A stretch of 64,000 bases of DNA from an uncultured Aquimarina sp. (GCA_947489685.1 CANLEM010000005.1:186001-250000), one strand, 5' to 3'; positions 40,319-50,877 are shown, counted from the stretch's first letter. The notes: a model not told the origin generated them from the sequence alone. Program-made: numbers and translations.

Positions 40319-41620
40319 TTAATAGTTTGAATTATTTAAAACTCTAATTTGACGCAGCATTAACCAGGTAACCGCAACCGATAATGTAAGGTATACGGCA
40401 ACATAGGTATAAAAACTAAATACAATCCCTGGCATTGGGGTAACGGCATCTTTGGTTCTCATAATTTTATGAATAATCCACGGTTGTCTTCCTACTTCGG
40501 TTACTATCCATCCCGCCTCTAAAGCGATGAATCCCATAGGAGCTAATACAACAAAAAACAACCAATATTTATGATTATTAAACCATTTCTTTCTCTTTAA
40601 AGAAATAAAATATAATATTCCCGCAAAAAGCAGTATTGAGCCTATCCCAACCATAATTTGAAAAGCATAATGTACCATAGGCACATTTGGATGTTCATCC
40701 TCAGGAAAATCGTTTAACCCTTTTACCTCTGCATCAAAATCTCCAAAGGCAAGAAAAGATAACATCCCTGGCAGTGCAAGCTTGTATTTGACTTCTTGCG
40801 TTTTGGGATTTACGATTCCTCCAATATACAACGGTGCAGATTTTTCGGTATTATAATGCGCCTCCATCGCAGCCAGTTTTACTGGTTGTCTTTTTGCAAT
40901 ATCCTTTGCCGATATATCACCACTTATAGGTTGCAAAATTGCTGCTATCGCTCCAAAAGTGATTGCTATCTTGAACGCTTTCTTATGTAATTCCACTTTT
41001 CTTTTCTTAAAAACCTGATACGCATGAATACCTGCTACCGCAAAACCTGTAGCCGTAAAAGCTGCTAATGTCATGTGCAAAGCCTGGGTAAACCATGCCG
41101 GGTTTAACATGGCTTGTATTGGATCTATATTTAAAAATTCTCCATTCACATAATCAAATCCACTAGGAGCATTCATCCATCCATTTGCCGCAACTACCAA
41201 AATTCCTGAAGCGACTCCTGATAATCCAATGATAATGCCTGTAATCCAATGAAATCTTTCGGGTAACTTACCCCATCCATATAGATAAAACCCTAAAGCT
41301 ATAGCTTCTACAAAAAACGCAGCTCCTTCCAAGGAGAAGGGCATTCCTATAATTGGGCCCGCATGCTTCATAAATTCTGGCCACAATAGCCCCAATTCAA
41401 AAGATAAAGCTGTACCAGACACCGCTCCGGTGACAAAAAAAATAGCCACTCCCTTTTGCCATGATTTGGTTAATGTTAAATAAATCTGATCCCGGGTTTT
41501 TAGCCATTTGTAATGAGATACTACCATAAAAAAAGGCATGACCATACCAATACAAGCAAAAACAATATGAAATATTAGGGTAAATGCCATTTGGAGTCTT
41601 GCTGCATCAAGGTTTTCCAT
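40319..41620 (-). CDS. cydA: Cytochrome bd ubiquinol oxidase subunit I (short form)
   Basis: AARLQMAFTLIFHIVFACIGMVMPFFM, SFELGLLWPEFM, GWIVTEVGRQPWII. Confidence 0.97.
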   Translation of the reverse strand: MENLDAARLQMAFTLIFHIVFACIGMVMPFFMVVSHYKWLKTRDQIYLTLTKSWQKGVAIFFVTGAVSGTALSFELGLLWPEFMKHAGPIIGMPFSLEGAAFFVEAIALGFYLYGWGKLPERFHWITGIIIGLSGVASGILVVAANGWMNAPSGFDYVNGEFLNIDPIQAMLNPAWFTQALHMTLAAFTATGFAVAGIHAYQVFKKRKVELHKKAFKIAITFGAIAAILQPISGDISAKDIAKRQPVKLAAMEAHYNTEKSAPLYIGGIVNPKTQEVKYKLALPGMLSFLAFGDFDAEVKGLNDFPEDEHPNVPMVHYAFQIMVGIGSILLFAGILYFISLKRKKWFNNHKYWLFFVVLAPMGFIALEAGWIVTEVGRQPWIIHKIMRTKDAVTPMPGIVFSFYTYVAVYLTLSVAVTWLMLRQIRVLNNSNY

Positions 41621-41753
41621 AGATAAAGTTTAGAGAAGAAATTGATTTCCAATTATGACTATAAAGATACACCTCAAAGCTGGTTTTAAGAAAAAAAAGC
41701 GATACAGTTTTGAGTAAATAGAGTTAAACTTTTGTCAATAAAAATATAAGGAC

Positions 41754-41769
41754 TTAGGGTTTACCCTAA
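41754..41769. promoter_or_regulatory. Perfect 7-bp inverted repeat between cydA and the 41987 ORF
   Basis: TTAGGGT-TT-ACCCTAA. Confidence 0.55.
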
Positions 41770-41986
41770 TTTTTAAATTCTATGTTTTTCACTTACAAAT
41801 AAGTTGTTGATTTACAATAATTTAGCTTCGTAAATAAAACATTAGAAAAACAATTTTTTAGAAAAATCAATATGTAAATATCTAAAGAGGGAAAACAAAA
41901 GGCGCCAACAAATTTTCTAATGACAGATGATATCCCACTGTCTGTATAAAAATCAGTGGGTTAACTATTCTTAAAACTAAAACAAA

Positions 41987-42508
41987 ATGAAAAATTTATT
42001 TTATGTATTACCTATTGCCGGATTAATCTTGTTTGCTTCCTGCAATAAAAATGAATCTACAGAAAATTTGGAAACCCCATTAGGAGATCAAATTTTGGTT
42101 AAAGAAAAAGTCACATGGAATCAAAACTACCCCCTTGCAACTACAGATAATGAATTATCTGAAATAATGGATAATCCCCACGCGAATATTGTTAGAAACG
42201 TTGATGATTTTAAACGATACGTTCGCACTAACCCTTTGTTAAAAAGAGTTTTTTCTGACAAAAAACTTCTAAATGATGTTACAAAAACAATGGAGTTTAA
42301 TCAAAGAGGGCTTAAAACTTTTTCTTATGAAAGTATTAAAATCAAGTACCCAACCCAAAACGAAATTGATCATATTTTAGGAGAAATATACATGGGGCTT
42401 GCTATTGAGTACGGAACTCTAGGAGTAGATTACAAAAATTATAAATGTATTGGAGAAGGTACTTGTACATTTAGAGATGCTCGCATATGTATTGGAGCTA
42501 ATTGCTAA
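41987..42508 (+). CDS. Hypothetical lipoprotein with Cys-rich C-terminus
   Basis: Lipobox LFASC; C-terminal KCIGEGTCTFRDARICIGANC. Confidence 0.7.
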   Translation: MKNLFYVLPIAGLILFASCNKNESTENLETPLGDQILVKEKVTWNQNYPLATTDNELSEIMDNPHANIVRNVDDFKRYVRTNPLLKRVFSDKKLLNDVTKTMEFNQRGLKTFSYESIKIKYPTQNEIDHILGEIYMGLAIEYGTLGVDYKNYKCIGEGTCTFRDARICIGANC

Positions 42509-42585
42509 TTTATCTTTTATCAAAAAATTGGGGGCAACCGAAAACCCATAGTTAAAAAGAGTAGGATCATCTTAAAACCAAGATT

Positions 42586-43296
42586 ATGAAAAAATCAATT
42601 TTTAAATTTTCAATTTTAATAATAATGCTGGGAGCAGTATTCTTTTCATGCGAAAAAAATGACATAATACCAGAGACTGTATCATTCAATGAAGAAGATT
42701 TTAACAGTACAACTGGAAATCACGATCAAATATTGGAGGAGAAAAAGAATAAAATACTTCGTCCTGTACTTCATATGAGTTTCGGAAAGGAAATAAGCGA
42801 AAAAGAAGCAGACCTTCAATGGGAATCGGCTGTAATAGATTATATCAAAAAAAATCCTGTACAAAACAAAGTTAGTTCAGAATGGTTTTTCAAGATAATT
42901 ACAACAACCGGTGACCAAACAAATAATAATACTTTTAATGATGTTCAATTTTCTGCCACGTTCAATACTGATGTAGGTTCTATTCCGGCTTATGGTGTTT
43001 TAGAAGATGCAGGTAACGTTCGAGGGCAAACTGATAGATATCTTTTTAGAGGGACTTATCCTGGTCAAGTTGTTTCTTGGGTAGAAGCAGAAAGTGCTAC
43101 CCTCTCTTTACAAGGTACAGATGGTTGGTTGGTTACAAAATTTAAAGTAAAAATCAAAAGAGTAGATCAAACCGCCAGTGCAACAGGTTTTTCTAGTGTA
43201 GTTACATTTCCCAATGTAATATTAGATAATATTGATCCCCAAAATTGGGATATTTTTGAAACGGGAAATATTGGAACAGGTAGATTAGAGTTTTAG
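42586..43296 (+). CDS. Hypothetical lipoprotein
   Basis: Lipobox VFFSC; predicted beta-rich body (PLAT-like fold possible). Confidence 0.7.
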   Translation: MKKSIFKFSILIIMLGAVFFSCEKNDIIPETVSFNEEDFNSTTGNHDQILEEKKNKILRPVLHMSFGKEISEKEADLQWESAVIDYIKKNPVQNKVSSEWFFKIITTTGDQTNNNTFNDVQFSATFNTDVGSIPAYGVLEDAGNVRGQTDRYLFRGTYPGQVVSWVEAESATLSLQGTDGWLVTKFKVKIKRVDQTASATGFSSVVTFPNVILDNIDPQNWDIFETGNIGTGRLEF

Positions 43297-43340
43297 ATAC
43301 TTTTCAATTTCATAATTTATTGTTTTGAATTTTTATTTCA

Positions 43341-43375
43341 GAAGAGGATGTCGTTGTAAGGACATCCTCTTCATT
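43341..43375 (+). terminator. Intrinsic terminator
   Basis: GAAGAGGATGTC...GACATCCTCTTCATTT. Confidence 0.7.
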
Positions 43376-43496
43376 TACATTCAAAAATACAGGTATAACC
43401 CCCTATCTAATCAACTTAAAGATTCGTATCTTTAATAATGATCTATGAACTTCTTTGAAAGTATAATTCTTCTAATGGGCTTTCTAAAAAAAAATC

Positions 43497-45542
43497 ATGA
43501 AACTAGGGTCAATATATGTATACTGCTTCATAATATTCAATTTTTATGTTGTTTCTGCCCAGCATATAAAAATTCAGGATACCTCTAGTATCGAGAATAA
43601 ATTAAAATATAAGCTTTATAAATTATTAGACGAATCTAATTATAAAAAGGCCCTGATAATTACGGACAGTATGGAAATATATGGTGCTAAAAATAGTAAC
43701 AGTCTTTTTCTGGCTTATGCTTATGATGCTAAAACAATGATTTACCGGTTTAGACAAGATCTTCCCAAGGCAAAGGCATATGTCAAAAAGAGTATTCAAA
43801 TTTATGAGGAACATAAACGATATAATAGCCTAGTCGCCCTAAATGCTCACCTTGCAAATATATTAAGGGCTGAGGGAAAATTAGATTCATGCTTAATCGT
43901 ACTCAATACTATATCCAGAAAATATATTACTGATACCACGTCAAAAAAGAATTTAAGATATTTTTATAACGAAAAAGATATATCCCACAGTCTAGCAGGC
44001 CGAATTGATTCTTCCTTCCATTATACATTTAAAAAAATTGCCCTAACAAACGAAGATGATTACTACGGTTTAGGTGTTTCTTACACCATATTGGCAAAAA
44101 ATTTTTATACAGTAAATGATTTACCCAAAGCGTTAATTTACATTGACAAATCCATTGACTATCTCTCTATGGGAGCATATTCTTATGACGTAGCTACATG
44201 CAGAGCTCTTATTTTAAAAGGAAAGATTTTATTGTCCTTAAATAGGTATACTGAAGTAGAACAATGTGCTAATTCTATTACCGCTCTTATTAAAAACAAA
44301 AACCAACCTGAGTATAAGGCCCAGGCAAATATTTTACTATCAAAACTTTATCGAAAAAGAAAACAATTCGAAAAAATTCCCTCCATAGATTTCTTTGTTA
44401 AAAAGCATAAAAATATATCCTTTGGTACTTTATTCGAATTCTATAACCTGAAGTTAGAACAAGCTATTTACCATACATCCTGGAAAGAGGCCGGTGAGCT
44501 CATCGAAAAATTGGATCATCTAACTTCAAAAATTAGTGGATTGAAATCAAAACAATCTTTTTATAAACTTTCATCCATCTACTGGGCGGCTATTAAAGAT
44601 TTCGAAAAAAGTTACTATTCGCAAAATCAACATCTTCAAATAAAAGAAAAAATCAACACTAGACAACAAACCTATATGGCCTATGACTTGGACCAGAGAT
44701 ATCAACTCGCTAAAAAGAATAAGGAAATAGCATTACAAAATTTTAAAATTAAGGAGCAAGAAAATCAACTACTCCTAAAGAAAAAGCATCAAACGTATTT
44801 ATCAATATCCATTTTGTCGGCTATACTTGCATTTATTTCATTGCTTTTTGTTTATAGACAACGTCAAAAAATAAAAGATAATGAAATATTAGCATTACAA
44901 CGTAGGCAGGAAATCATAAGGCTTGAATCACTCATTTCGGGAGAAGAAAAAGAACGTAACAGACTGGCACAAGATCTTCATGATGGGATTAACGGGGATT
45001 TATCTGCTATTAAATATAAATTTACTTCTATAAAAGGTTCGAAACTGGATAAAAAGGAAAAAGTTATTCATAAAGAAGCGATAGCTATGCTTGACAATAC
45101 GGTGGAACAAGTGCGAAGAATTTCGCATAACCTGGCTCCTTCGTCCTTACAAAATTTTGATTTGGTAAAAACCATAAAACAGTTTTGTAATAAAATTAGT
45201 TTTTCGCACTCCTTGCAAGTTAGTTTTCAACATTTTGGAAATAAAATACAATTAGACAAACAAAAGGAAAATGCCATTTACAGAATTGTTCAAGAGTTGA
45301 TCAATAATGTTGTAAAACATGCCGAAGCCTCAGAAGCATTAGTACAAGTTAACCAATATAAAAATAAAGTTCACATTACTGTTGAAGATAATGGAAAAGG
45401 GTTTGACCCCAATATCAAAAGTGACGGAATTGGATTGCAAAATATTAAATCTAGAGTAAGTTTTTTAAAGGCTGATCTGGATATTATTTCAGAAGATCAG
45501 GGAACCTCATTTCATATCATCATCGACCTTAACAAAATCTAA
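43497..45542 (+). CDS. TPR-containing sensor histidine kinase (HisKA_3/NarX type)
   Basis: TPR-like N-terminus, TM, EEKERNRLAQDLHDGINGDLSAIK, HATPase region (VQELINNVVKHAEASEALVQV...DNGKGFDP). Confidence 0.93.
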   Translation: MKLGSIYVYCFIIFNFYVVSAQHIKIQDTSSIENKLKYKLYKLLDESNYKKALIITDSMEIYGAKNSNSLFLAYAYDAKTMIYRFRQDLPKAKAYVKKSIQIYEEHKRYNSLVALNAHLANILRAEGKLDSCLIVLNTISRKYITDTTSKKNLRYFYNEKDISHSLAGRIDSSFHYTFKKIALTNEDDYYGLGVSYTILAKNFYTVNDLPKALIYIDKSIDYLSMGAYSYDVATCRALILKGKILLSLNRYTEVEQCANSITALIKNKNQPEYKAQANILLSKLYRKRKQFEKIPSIDFFVKKHKNISFGTLFEFYNLKLEQAIYHTSWKEAGELIEKLDHLTSKISGLKSKQSFYKLSSIYWAAIKDFEKSYYSQNQHLQIKEKINTRQQTYMAYDLDQRYQLAKKNKEIALQNFKIKEQENQLLLKKKHQTYLSISILSAILAFISLLFVYRQRQKIKDNEILALQRRQEIIRLESLISGEEKERNRLAQDLHDGINGDLSAIKYKFTSIKGSKLDKKEKVIHKEAIAMLDNTVEQVRRISHNLAPSSLQNFDLVKTIKQFCNKISFSHSLQVSFQHFGNKIQLDKQKENAIYRIVQELINNVVKHAEASEALVQVNQYKNKVHITVEDNGKGFDPNIKSDGIGLQNIKSRVSFLKADLDIISEDQGTSFHIIIDLNKI

Positions 45543-45546
45543 CAAC

Positions 45547-46179
45547 ATGGTAACAGTTTCTATATTAGATGATCACACCATGGTGCTGAAAGGACTTGAA
45601 GCCATGTTAGAAGATTCTGAAATAATTGAAGTTATCGGGACCTATAACTTGGGACAAGAATTGTTGAATAATTTAACAAACACCACTCCAGATGTGCTGT
45701 TATTAGATATTAATTTACCCGATAGTAATGGGGTAGAATTATGTAAAATAATAACCAAATCCTATCCGATTATTTCAATAATTGGTTTGTCAAATTATAG
45801 TGAGACCGGTTTTATAAAAAACATGATCCGCAATGGGGCAAAAGGATATTTATTGAAGAACACTTCAAAAGATGAATTAGAACATGCTATACAAATGGTA
45901 TATCGCGGAAAAACTTACCTTCCTTCCATTATAAAAAATAAATTATTGAATGAAAGTATCGGAATTTCATCTTCATCATTTATCCCTAAGATTACTAGAC
46001 GAGAAAAAGAGGTACTTCAATTAATCGCAAAAGAACATACTACCGAAGAAATTGCAAAACTATTATTCGTTGCTGCAAAAACTGTAGAAGCACATCGAAG
46101 TAATCTTATTCAGAAGTTGGGAGTACGCAACACAGCCGGCTTGATTCGCGTGGCTTTTGAAAAAGGTCTTTTGGTATAA
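45547..46179 (+). CDS. LuxR/NarL family response regulator
   Basis: REC domain (VLLLDINLPDSNG), LuxR HTH (ITRREKEVLQLIAKEHTTEEIAKLLFVAAKTVEAHRSNLIQKL). Confidence 0.95.
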   Translation: MVTVSILDDHTMVLKGLEAMLEDSEIIEVIGTYNLGQELLNNLTNTTPDVLLLDINLPDSNGVELCKIITKSYPIISIIGLSNYSETGFIKNMIRNGAKGYLLKNTSKDELEHAIQMVYRGKTYLPSIIKNKLLNESIGISSSSFIPKITRREKEVLQLIAKEHTTEEIAKLLFVAAKTVEAHRSNLIQKLGVRNTAGLIRVAFEKGLLV

Positions 46180-46200
46180 TTTTGAAATAGTAATGTATTA

Positions 46201-46232
46201 AAAAAACCTGTCACCAAATTAGTAACAGGCTT
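46201..46232. terminator. Terminator between convergent genes
   Basis: AAAAAACCTGTCACCAAATTAGTAACAGGCTTT. Confidence 0.65.
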
Positions 46233-46253
46233 TAATACAATTGAGAATAATAT

Positions 46254-49200
46254 TTATTTCACCATTTTGATCACTTCAGAATTATTGCCAGAAGTTACTC
46301 TTATCATATAAATTCCTTTAGGCAATTCGGCAGTATCTAAAATAATTGAATTGGATCGTAACTCTCCTTTTGGAATTACGTTGGTATTCTCTCCTCTCAG
46401 GTTATACATTACCACTTGTACAGGGGTTTTATTTGCATCACCGTTTACAGTTAGTACCAGAGTTTGATTAAATGGATTTGGTGCTGCACTTATCAAATTT
46501 GTTCTTTCTTTAATGAATGACACGCTTGGTCTTGCTGTAGATCCAGGGCATTCGCTAGGACAAGTATCAAACCATTGATTGTCATACCAACCCTCGGTAG
46601 TTCTAAATACATCACTAGTTTGGGAAATTCCACTATCATTAAATACAATTCCTACTTCGACAGATTGATCAATTGTAGCCGAAAACCAAGGTGATCCAAC
46701 AATCGCTTTCATTGCTTCTCCTGGCCAAGCCGGTGCTCCTTGAATTGGTGCATTTGCATTTTTATCATACAAATATATAAAGGCCGTGTTCCATGATGCT
46801 GGTTTCTTAAAATATACATTAAATGAGGTATCTACAACATCTCCAGGACACTCACTGGGGCATGTATCGGTCCATTGATTATCATACCAACCCTCGGTTG
46901 TTCTAAACAAATCATCGGTCTGTGCTCCCCCATTATCATTAAATACTATACCTACTTCAACAGTTTGATCAATGGTATAGCTATACCATGGTGTATCTTT
47001 AACTAGTTGCATAGGTGCGCCTGGCCAAGCCGGAAATCCAGGAATTGCGGTGTTTGTATTTTTATCATACAGATAAACAAACGCACTACTCCAATTACTA
47101 GGCTTTTTGAAATAAACATCAAATGGTGTATTCACTACATCACCAGGACATTCGCTTGGACAAGTATCAAACCAAGCATTATCATACCAACCCTCTCCTA
47201 CTCTAGTCAAATCATCGGTTTGTGCGCCACCATTATCATTAAATACAATACCTACTTGCACATTTTGGTCAACGGTATACTTATACCAGGGAGAAGTAGC
47301 TTCTTGTGTCATTTCTACTCCTGGCCAGGCAGGAAATCCTGGTAATGCGGCACCGGTATTATTATCAAATATATAAACATAAGCAGATGACCAATCTGTT
47401 GGTTTTTTAAAATGTATATCAAAAGCAGATACATCTCCAATTACATAATCTCGACTTATGACAGATGATTCATTTCCTTCAGCATCAATAGCAATTGCTT
47501 TTACTGTTGTAGTTTCAGTTATTTCGAAAGGAACGTTATACGTTTGATTTGAAGCAGATGGTATTGTACCATCTGTAGTAAAATGAATACTTGTCGTGGC
47601 TCCTTGCGCTGTAGATGATGCTGTCATTTCTACATTTATTGGACTTGTATATGCTCCTGAAGCGGGGTCAATTGATAAGCTTACAGAGGCTGATGTATCC
47701 AAAGGTTCTCCTACCAACAACAAACCAAATGTAGTTCCAAAAGTTACTGTCCCATTAGAAACAGTAGCCGTTAGGTCAGAAAAATAATCTTTCAGTACTG
47801 TACCATCAGGCCATAATCCAAATACATTAAGAGCTCCAACAAAATCTCCGTCTTGTCCTTGAAAAACTAATGTTTTATCACTTTCGTTGTTACGATTGTA
47901 TTCTCTTTTAAAAATGTATGGCGAATCACTTAGTTTTTGATGAGATCCTGCTCCTACAGAAATGTGATGTCTTCTAAACGTTCCAATCTTTCTCCAATGA
48001 AACAACATTCCCTCATCTATAGAATCCCAATTCATATCACCTCGATACCCGGCATCAGGATACGTTTGCGGATCAAAAAATTGTCTCCCGGATTCATCTC
48101 CATAATAAATCTGAACTCCCCCTGGAGAAAGAAGTAAGGTTGTTCCTCCGTAGAACATATTCCCAGTATAAAACTCACTAAAATCATGAGATCGAAGGTA
48201 ACTCACCATATTGTATTCTCCTGGTGTTCCGAAACCTCCGTCATTATTGTTAAGTTTTGCAGCAAAAGAACTAAATATCTCCTCCTGACCCAAGTTGGTA
48301 TAAGCTTCTTTTGGAGAACGAAAATTGATCATACTGTTAAACTTACCTACAGTAAAATCATCTGGTAATTGATCTCCGACATTACCAATAATATTTACAC
48401 CAGAATGCTCACCTGTCATATAAAAATCAAGATCGTCTGGTTTTTTATCTGGGTTATTTTGTTTCCATTCTTTTAGCGCCAAAACGGCTTCATCCTTTAG
48501 TTCTGCCCACGCATCAACACCCACGTGTCTTTCTGTATCTACTCTAAATCCATCTATTCCATACTCACGTACCCAATCGGTTAACCATTTAATAAGGTAA
48601 TATCTTGGTGCTCTTGGTTTTCCTGTTCGAGCAAAATAAGCATCAAGTTCATCAAGTTCTTGTTGTCTTCTTCCTTCGGCCTCCCATTTATCTATTAGCC
48701 ATTGTGGTAAAGCAACTTGGTTAAATGATTCTGTTCTTATATCGGGTAATCCAAAAAGAGGTCTCGTTAGATCATCACAAGATAATTCGCCATTATTAGG
48801 CTCACCATCTTCTTGACATTGTAGTCTTACCCAATCATTAGGGTAATCTTCGTCTACGAATTCTAATTGCCCATTAACCTCCTTATAAGTTCGGTAGCCT
48901 GTATGGTTCATTACGATATCCAATAATACTCTAATTCCGTGATCATGCGCCTCATCTATAAATTCTTCAAACTGCGCTGCAGAAGTAAAGTTTGGATCAA
49001 AGGCGGTCCAGTCATTTGTGTGATATCCATGATAAGGGTAATCTCTAAAAGAAGGATCATTTGCCGGGGGATTATTAAATCCATGTCTATTTTCTACAAC
49101 TGGCGTAACCCAAATTGCACTTACGCCAAGTTTATCAAAATATCCCTCTCGGATTTTCTCTGTAACTCCCGCAATATCTCCGCCATGAAAATCAATTTCA

Positions 49201-49394
49201 TTATTTCTACTATTTTGTTGTCGATCAAAATTTACATCATTTGTCTGGTCCCCGTTATTAAAACGATCCGTGATCAAAAAGTAAATGGTAACATTATCCC
49301 AAGAGAATGGTAACTCTCTTAGAGATTGTCCTGTACTAATATTTGGAAGCAGTATACTTAAAAGCAATCCAAAATAAAGTAAGCGTTTTTTCAT
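46254..49394 (-). CDS. Secreted GH13 alpha-amylase family protein with three starch-binding-like modules and T9SS signal
   Basis: GH13 motifs (VLLDIVMNHTG, GIDGFRVDTERHV, EHSG, YLRSHD); chitobiase-like domain; three FKKP..W..A...WPG modules; C-terminal PNPFNQ...GIYMIRVTSGNNSEVIKMVK. Confidence 0.95.
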   Translation of the reverse strand: MKKRLLYFGLLLSILLPNISTGQSLRELPFSWDNVTIYFLITDRFNNGDQTNDVNFDRQQNSRNNEIDFHGGDIAGVTEKIREGYFDKLGVSAIWVTPVVENRHGFNNPPANDPSFRDYPYHGYHTNDWTAFDPNFTSAAQFEEFIDEAHDHGIRVLLDIVMNHTGYRTYKEVNGQLEFVDEDYPNDWVRLQCQEDGEPNNGELSCDDLTRPLFGLPDIRTESFNQVALPQWLIDKWEAEGRRQQELDELDAYFARTGKPRAPRYYLIKWLTDWVREYGIDGFRVDTERHVGVDAWAELKDEAVLALKEWKQNNPDKKPDDLDFYMTGEHSGVNIIGNVGDQLPDDFTVGKFNSMINFRSPKEAYTNLGQEEIFSSFAAKLNNNDGGFGTPGEYNMVSYLRSHDFSEFYTGNMFYGGTTLLLSPGGVQIYYGDESGRQFFDPQTYPDAGYRGDMNWDSIDEGMLFHWRKIGTFRRHHISVGAGSHQKLSDSPYIFKREYNRNNESDKTLVFQGQDGDFVGALNVFGLWPDGTVLKDYFSDLTATVSNGTVTFGTTFGLLLVGEPLDTSASVSLSIDPASGAYTSPINVEMTASSTAQGATTSIHFTTDGTIPSASNQTYNVPFEITETTTVKAIAIDAEGNESSVISRDYVIGDVSAFDIHFKKPTDWSSAYVYIFDNNTGAALPGFPAWPGVEMTQEATSPWYKYTVDQNVQVGIVFNDNGGAQTDDLTRVGEGWYDNAWFDTCPSECPGDVVNTPFDVYFKKPSNWSSAFVYLYDKNTNTAIPGFPAWPGAPMQLVKDTPWYSYTIDQTVEVGIVFNDNGGAQTDDLFRTTEGWYDNQWTDTCPSECPGDVVDTSFNVYFKKPASWNTAFIYLYDKNANAPIQGAPAWPGEAMKAIVGSPWFSATIDQSVEVGIVFNDSGISQTSDVFRTTEGWYDNQWFDTCPSECPGSTARPSVSFIKERTNLISAAPNPFNQTLVLTVNGDANKTPVQVVMYNLRGENTNVIPKGELRSNSIILDTAELPKGIYMIRVTSGNNSEVIKMVK
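46540..47430 (-). repeat. Three tandem ~300-bp repeats encoding CBM26-like modules
   Basis: Recurring EGWYDN(A/Q)WFDTCPSECPG and PGFPAWPG at about 300-bp period. Confidence 0.85.
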
Positions 49395-49461
49395 AATTAG
49401 TTTTTATGGTTTGTGTGTTAATAATTAAAATCATCTGGGAATCAATTATTAATCAATTCCT

Positions 49462-49540
49462 CAAACGTTGTAATAAATATTTCTAAAAAAAAATCGTATT
49501 TGATAACTTTAGAAGTCCCATTTTTCTTCGCAAACGTTTG
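49462..49540. promoter_or_regulatory. Two LacI-family-type operator sites upstream of the amylase gene
   Basis: CAAACGTTG (49462-49470) and perfect palindrome CAAACGTTTG (49531-49540). Confidence 0.55.
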
Positions 49541-49830
49541 AGTGTTGATATTTAATTTCTTTTGCGTTAAAAAAATGAATATTACCTATATAAACCTTGT
49601 AGATTTTATGAATATCTAAGTTTATTTAGATTTGAAAACATTCTCATATAATGATGTGTTTTTAAAATCAAATTTTTCATCTTTATGAAAGATGAAAATC
49701 ATTAAATAAATCGATGGAAGCATTTTTACATGATTAATCTAAATGCAATTGGAGGTAATTATCACTTACTTAGAACTTATACAGAATATGCTTTTGATTA
49801 TTTATATTTGAACTTTAAACATATCAAGCA

Positions 49831-50877
49831 GTGGACGTCCAATCTCAATTATTATTTTTTTTTAGCGCTCTTGGAGCATTCAATGGGATAATAGTAGGAT
49901 TGTTTTTTCTTTTTTATGTAAAACCCAAACATAGAAGCAATTTATTTCTGGGATTATTGTTACTCGCTTTAAGCGTTCGTATTGGAAAATCAGTGTTTTA
50001 TTATTTTCATTACGATTTGGCTGATATTTATATTCAAATAGGTTTGTTCGCTTGTTGGTTTATAGGACCTCTTTTATATTTCTATGTCAAATCTGCCTTA
50101 GAAGCTGATGACTTAATCAATAGAAATGTTAATATTCATTTTGGTATTTTAATTTCATTAGGGCTTACATTATTCTTAGCTTTTCCAAGATCCAACTATG
50201 AAGTACAATGGTTAAATTTATTTATATACCTTATTTATGGTCAATGGGTAATATATGTTATAGCCGCCGGATATTTTATTTGGCAGAACTATAATAAGAT
50301 TAGACAATCTAAAAAAAGTTTTCTCTCCTTTAGATTATGGTTGTTAAGTATATACACAGGTAATGCAATAATTTGTACCGCCTTTATTACGGGTAATTAT
50401 ACTTCTTACATAGTCGGAGCCTTGTCGTTTTCTTTTATTTTTTATTTACTTGTATTGTTACTTTTCTTCGCAAAACAACGTAATAAACTTATTTTTTTAA
50501 ACCCTCAGAGACATCGTGAAAAAAGTATTAACACAGAAATTGCAGAAGTACTTATATCCAATCTGGAACAAGTAATGATAGAAAGTGAATTATACAAAAA
50601 CTCTGATATTACTTTATCAAAGGTTGCAAAAAGGCTTAACATTATACCTAATAAATTATCGTTGCTTTTAAATGATAATATGAAAATAAGTTTTTCTGAT
50701 TATTTAAATGGAAAGCGTATCGAAATGGCAAAAAAAATGATTGATGCAAACTCTAATTATTCTTTTGAAGCCATCGGCTATGACTGTGGGTTTAACTCAA
50801 AATCTACTTTTTATGCAGCTTTTAAAAAACATACAGGAACAACACCTTTAAAATATCAAAAATCAATTTTAAAATAG
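49831..50877 (+). CDS. Membrane-anchored AraC family regulator
   Basis: Seven-TM-like N-terminus; AraC HTH (FEAIGYDCGFNSKSTFYAAFKKHTGTTPLKYQK); GTG start. Confidence 0.9.
   Translation: MDVQSQLLFFFSALGAFNGIIVGLFFLFYVKPKHRSNLFLGLLLLALSVRIGKSVFYYFHYDLADIYIQIGLFACWFIGPLLYFYVKSALEADDLINRNVNIHFGILISLGLTLFLAFPRSNYEVQWLNLFIYLIYGQWVIYVIAAGYFIWQNYNKIRQSKKSFLSFRLWLLSIYTGNAIICTAFITGNYTSYIVGALSFSFIFYLLVLLLFFAKQRNKLIFLNPQRHREKSINTEIAEVLISNLEQVMIESELYKNSDITLSKVAKRLNIIPNKLSLLLNDNMKISFSDYLNGKRIEMAKKMIDANSNYSFEAIGYDCGFNSKSTFYAAFKKHTGTTPLKYQKSILK

Noticed and set aside
46540-47430. Possible CRISPR-like or mobile repeat from ~300-bp periodicity
   Set aside because: In-frame protein module duplication within the amylase gene
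48939-49313. 124-aa ORF opposite the amylase
   Set aside because: Shadow ORF within strongly supported GH13 coding sequence
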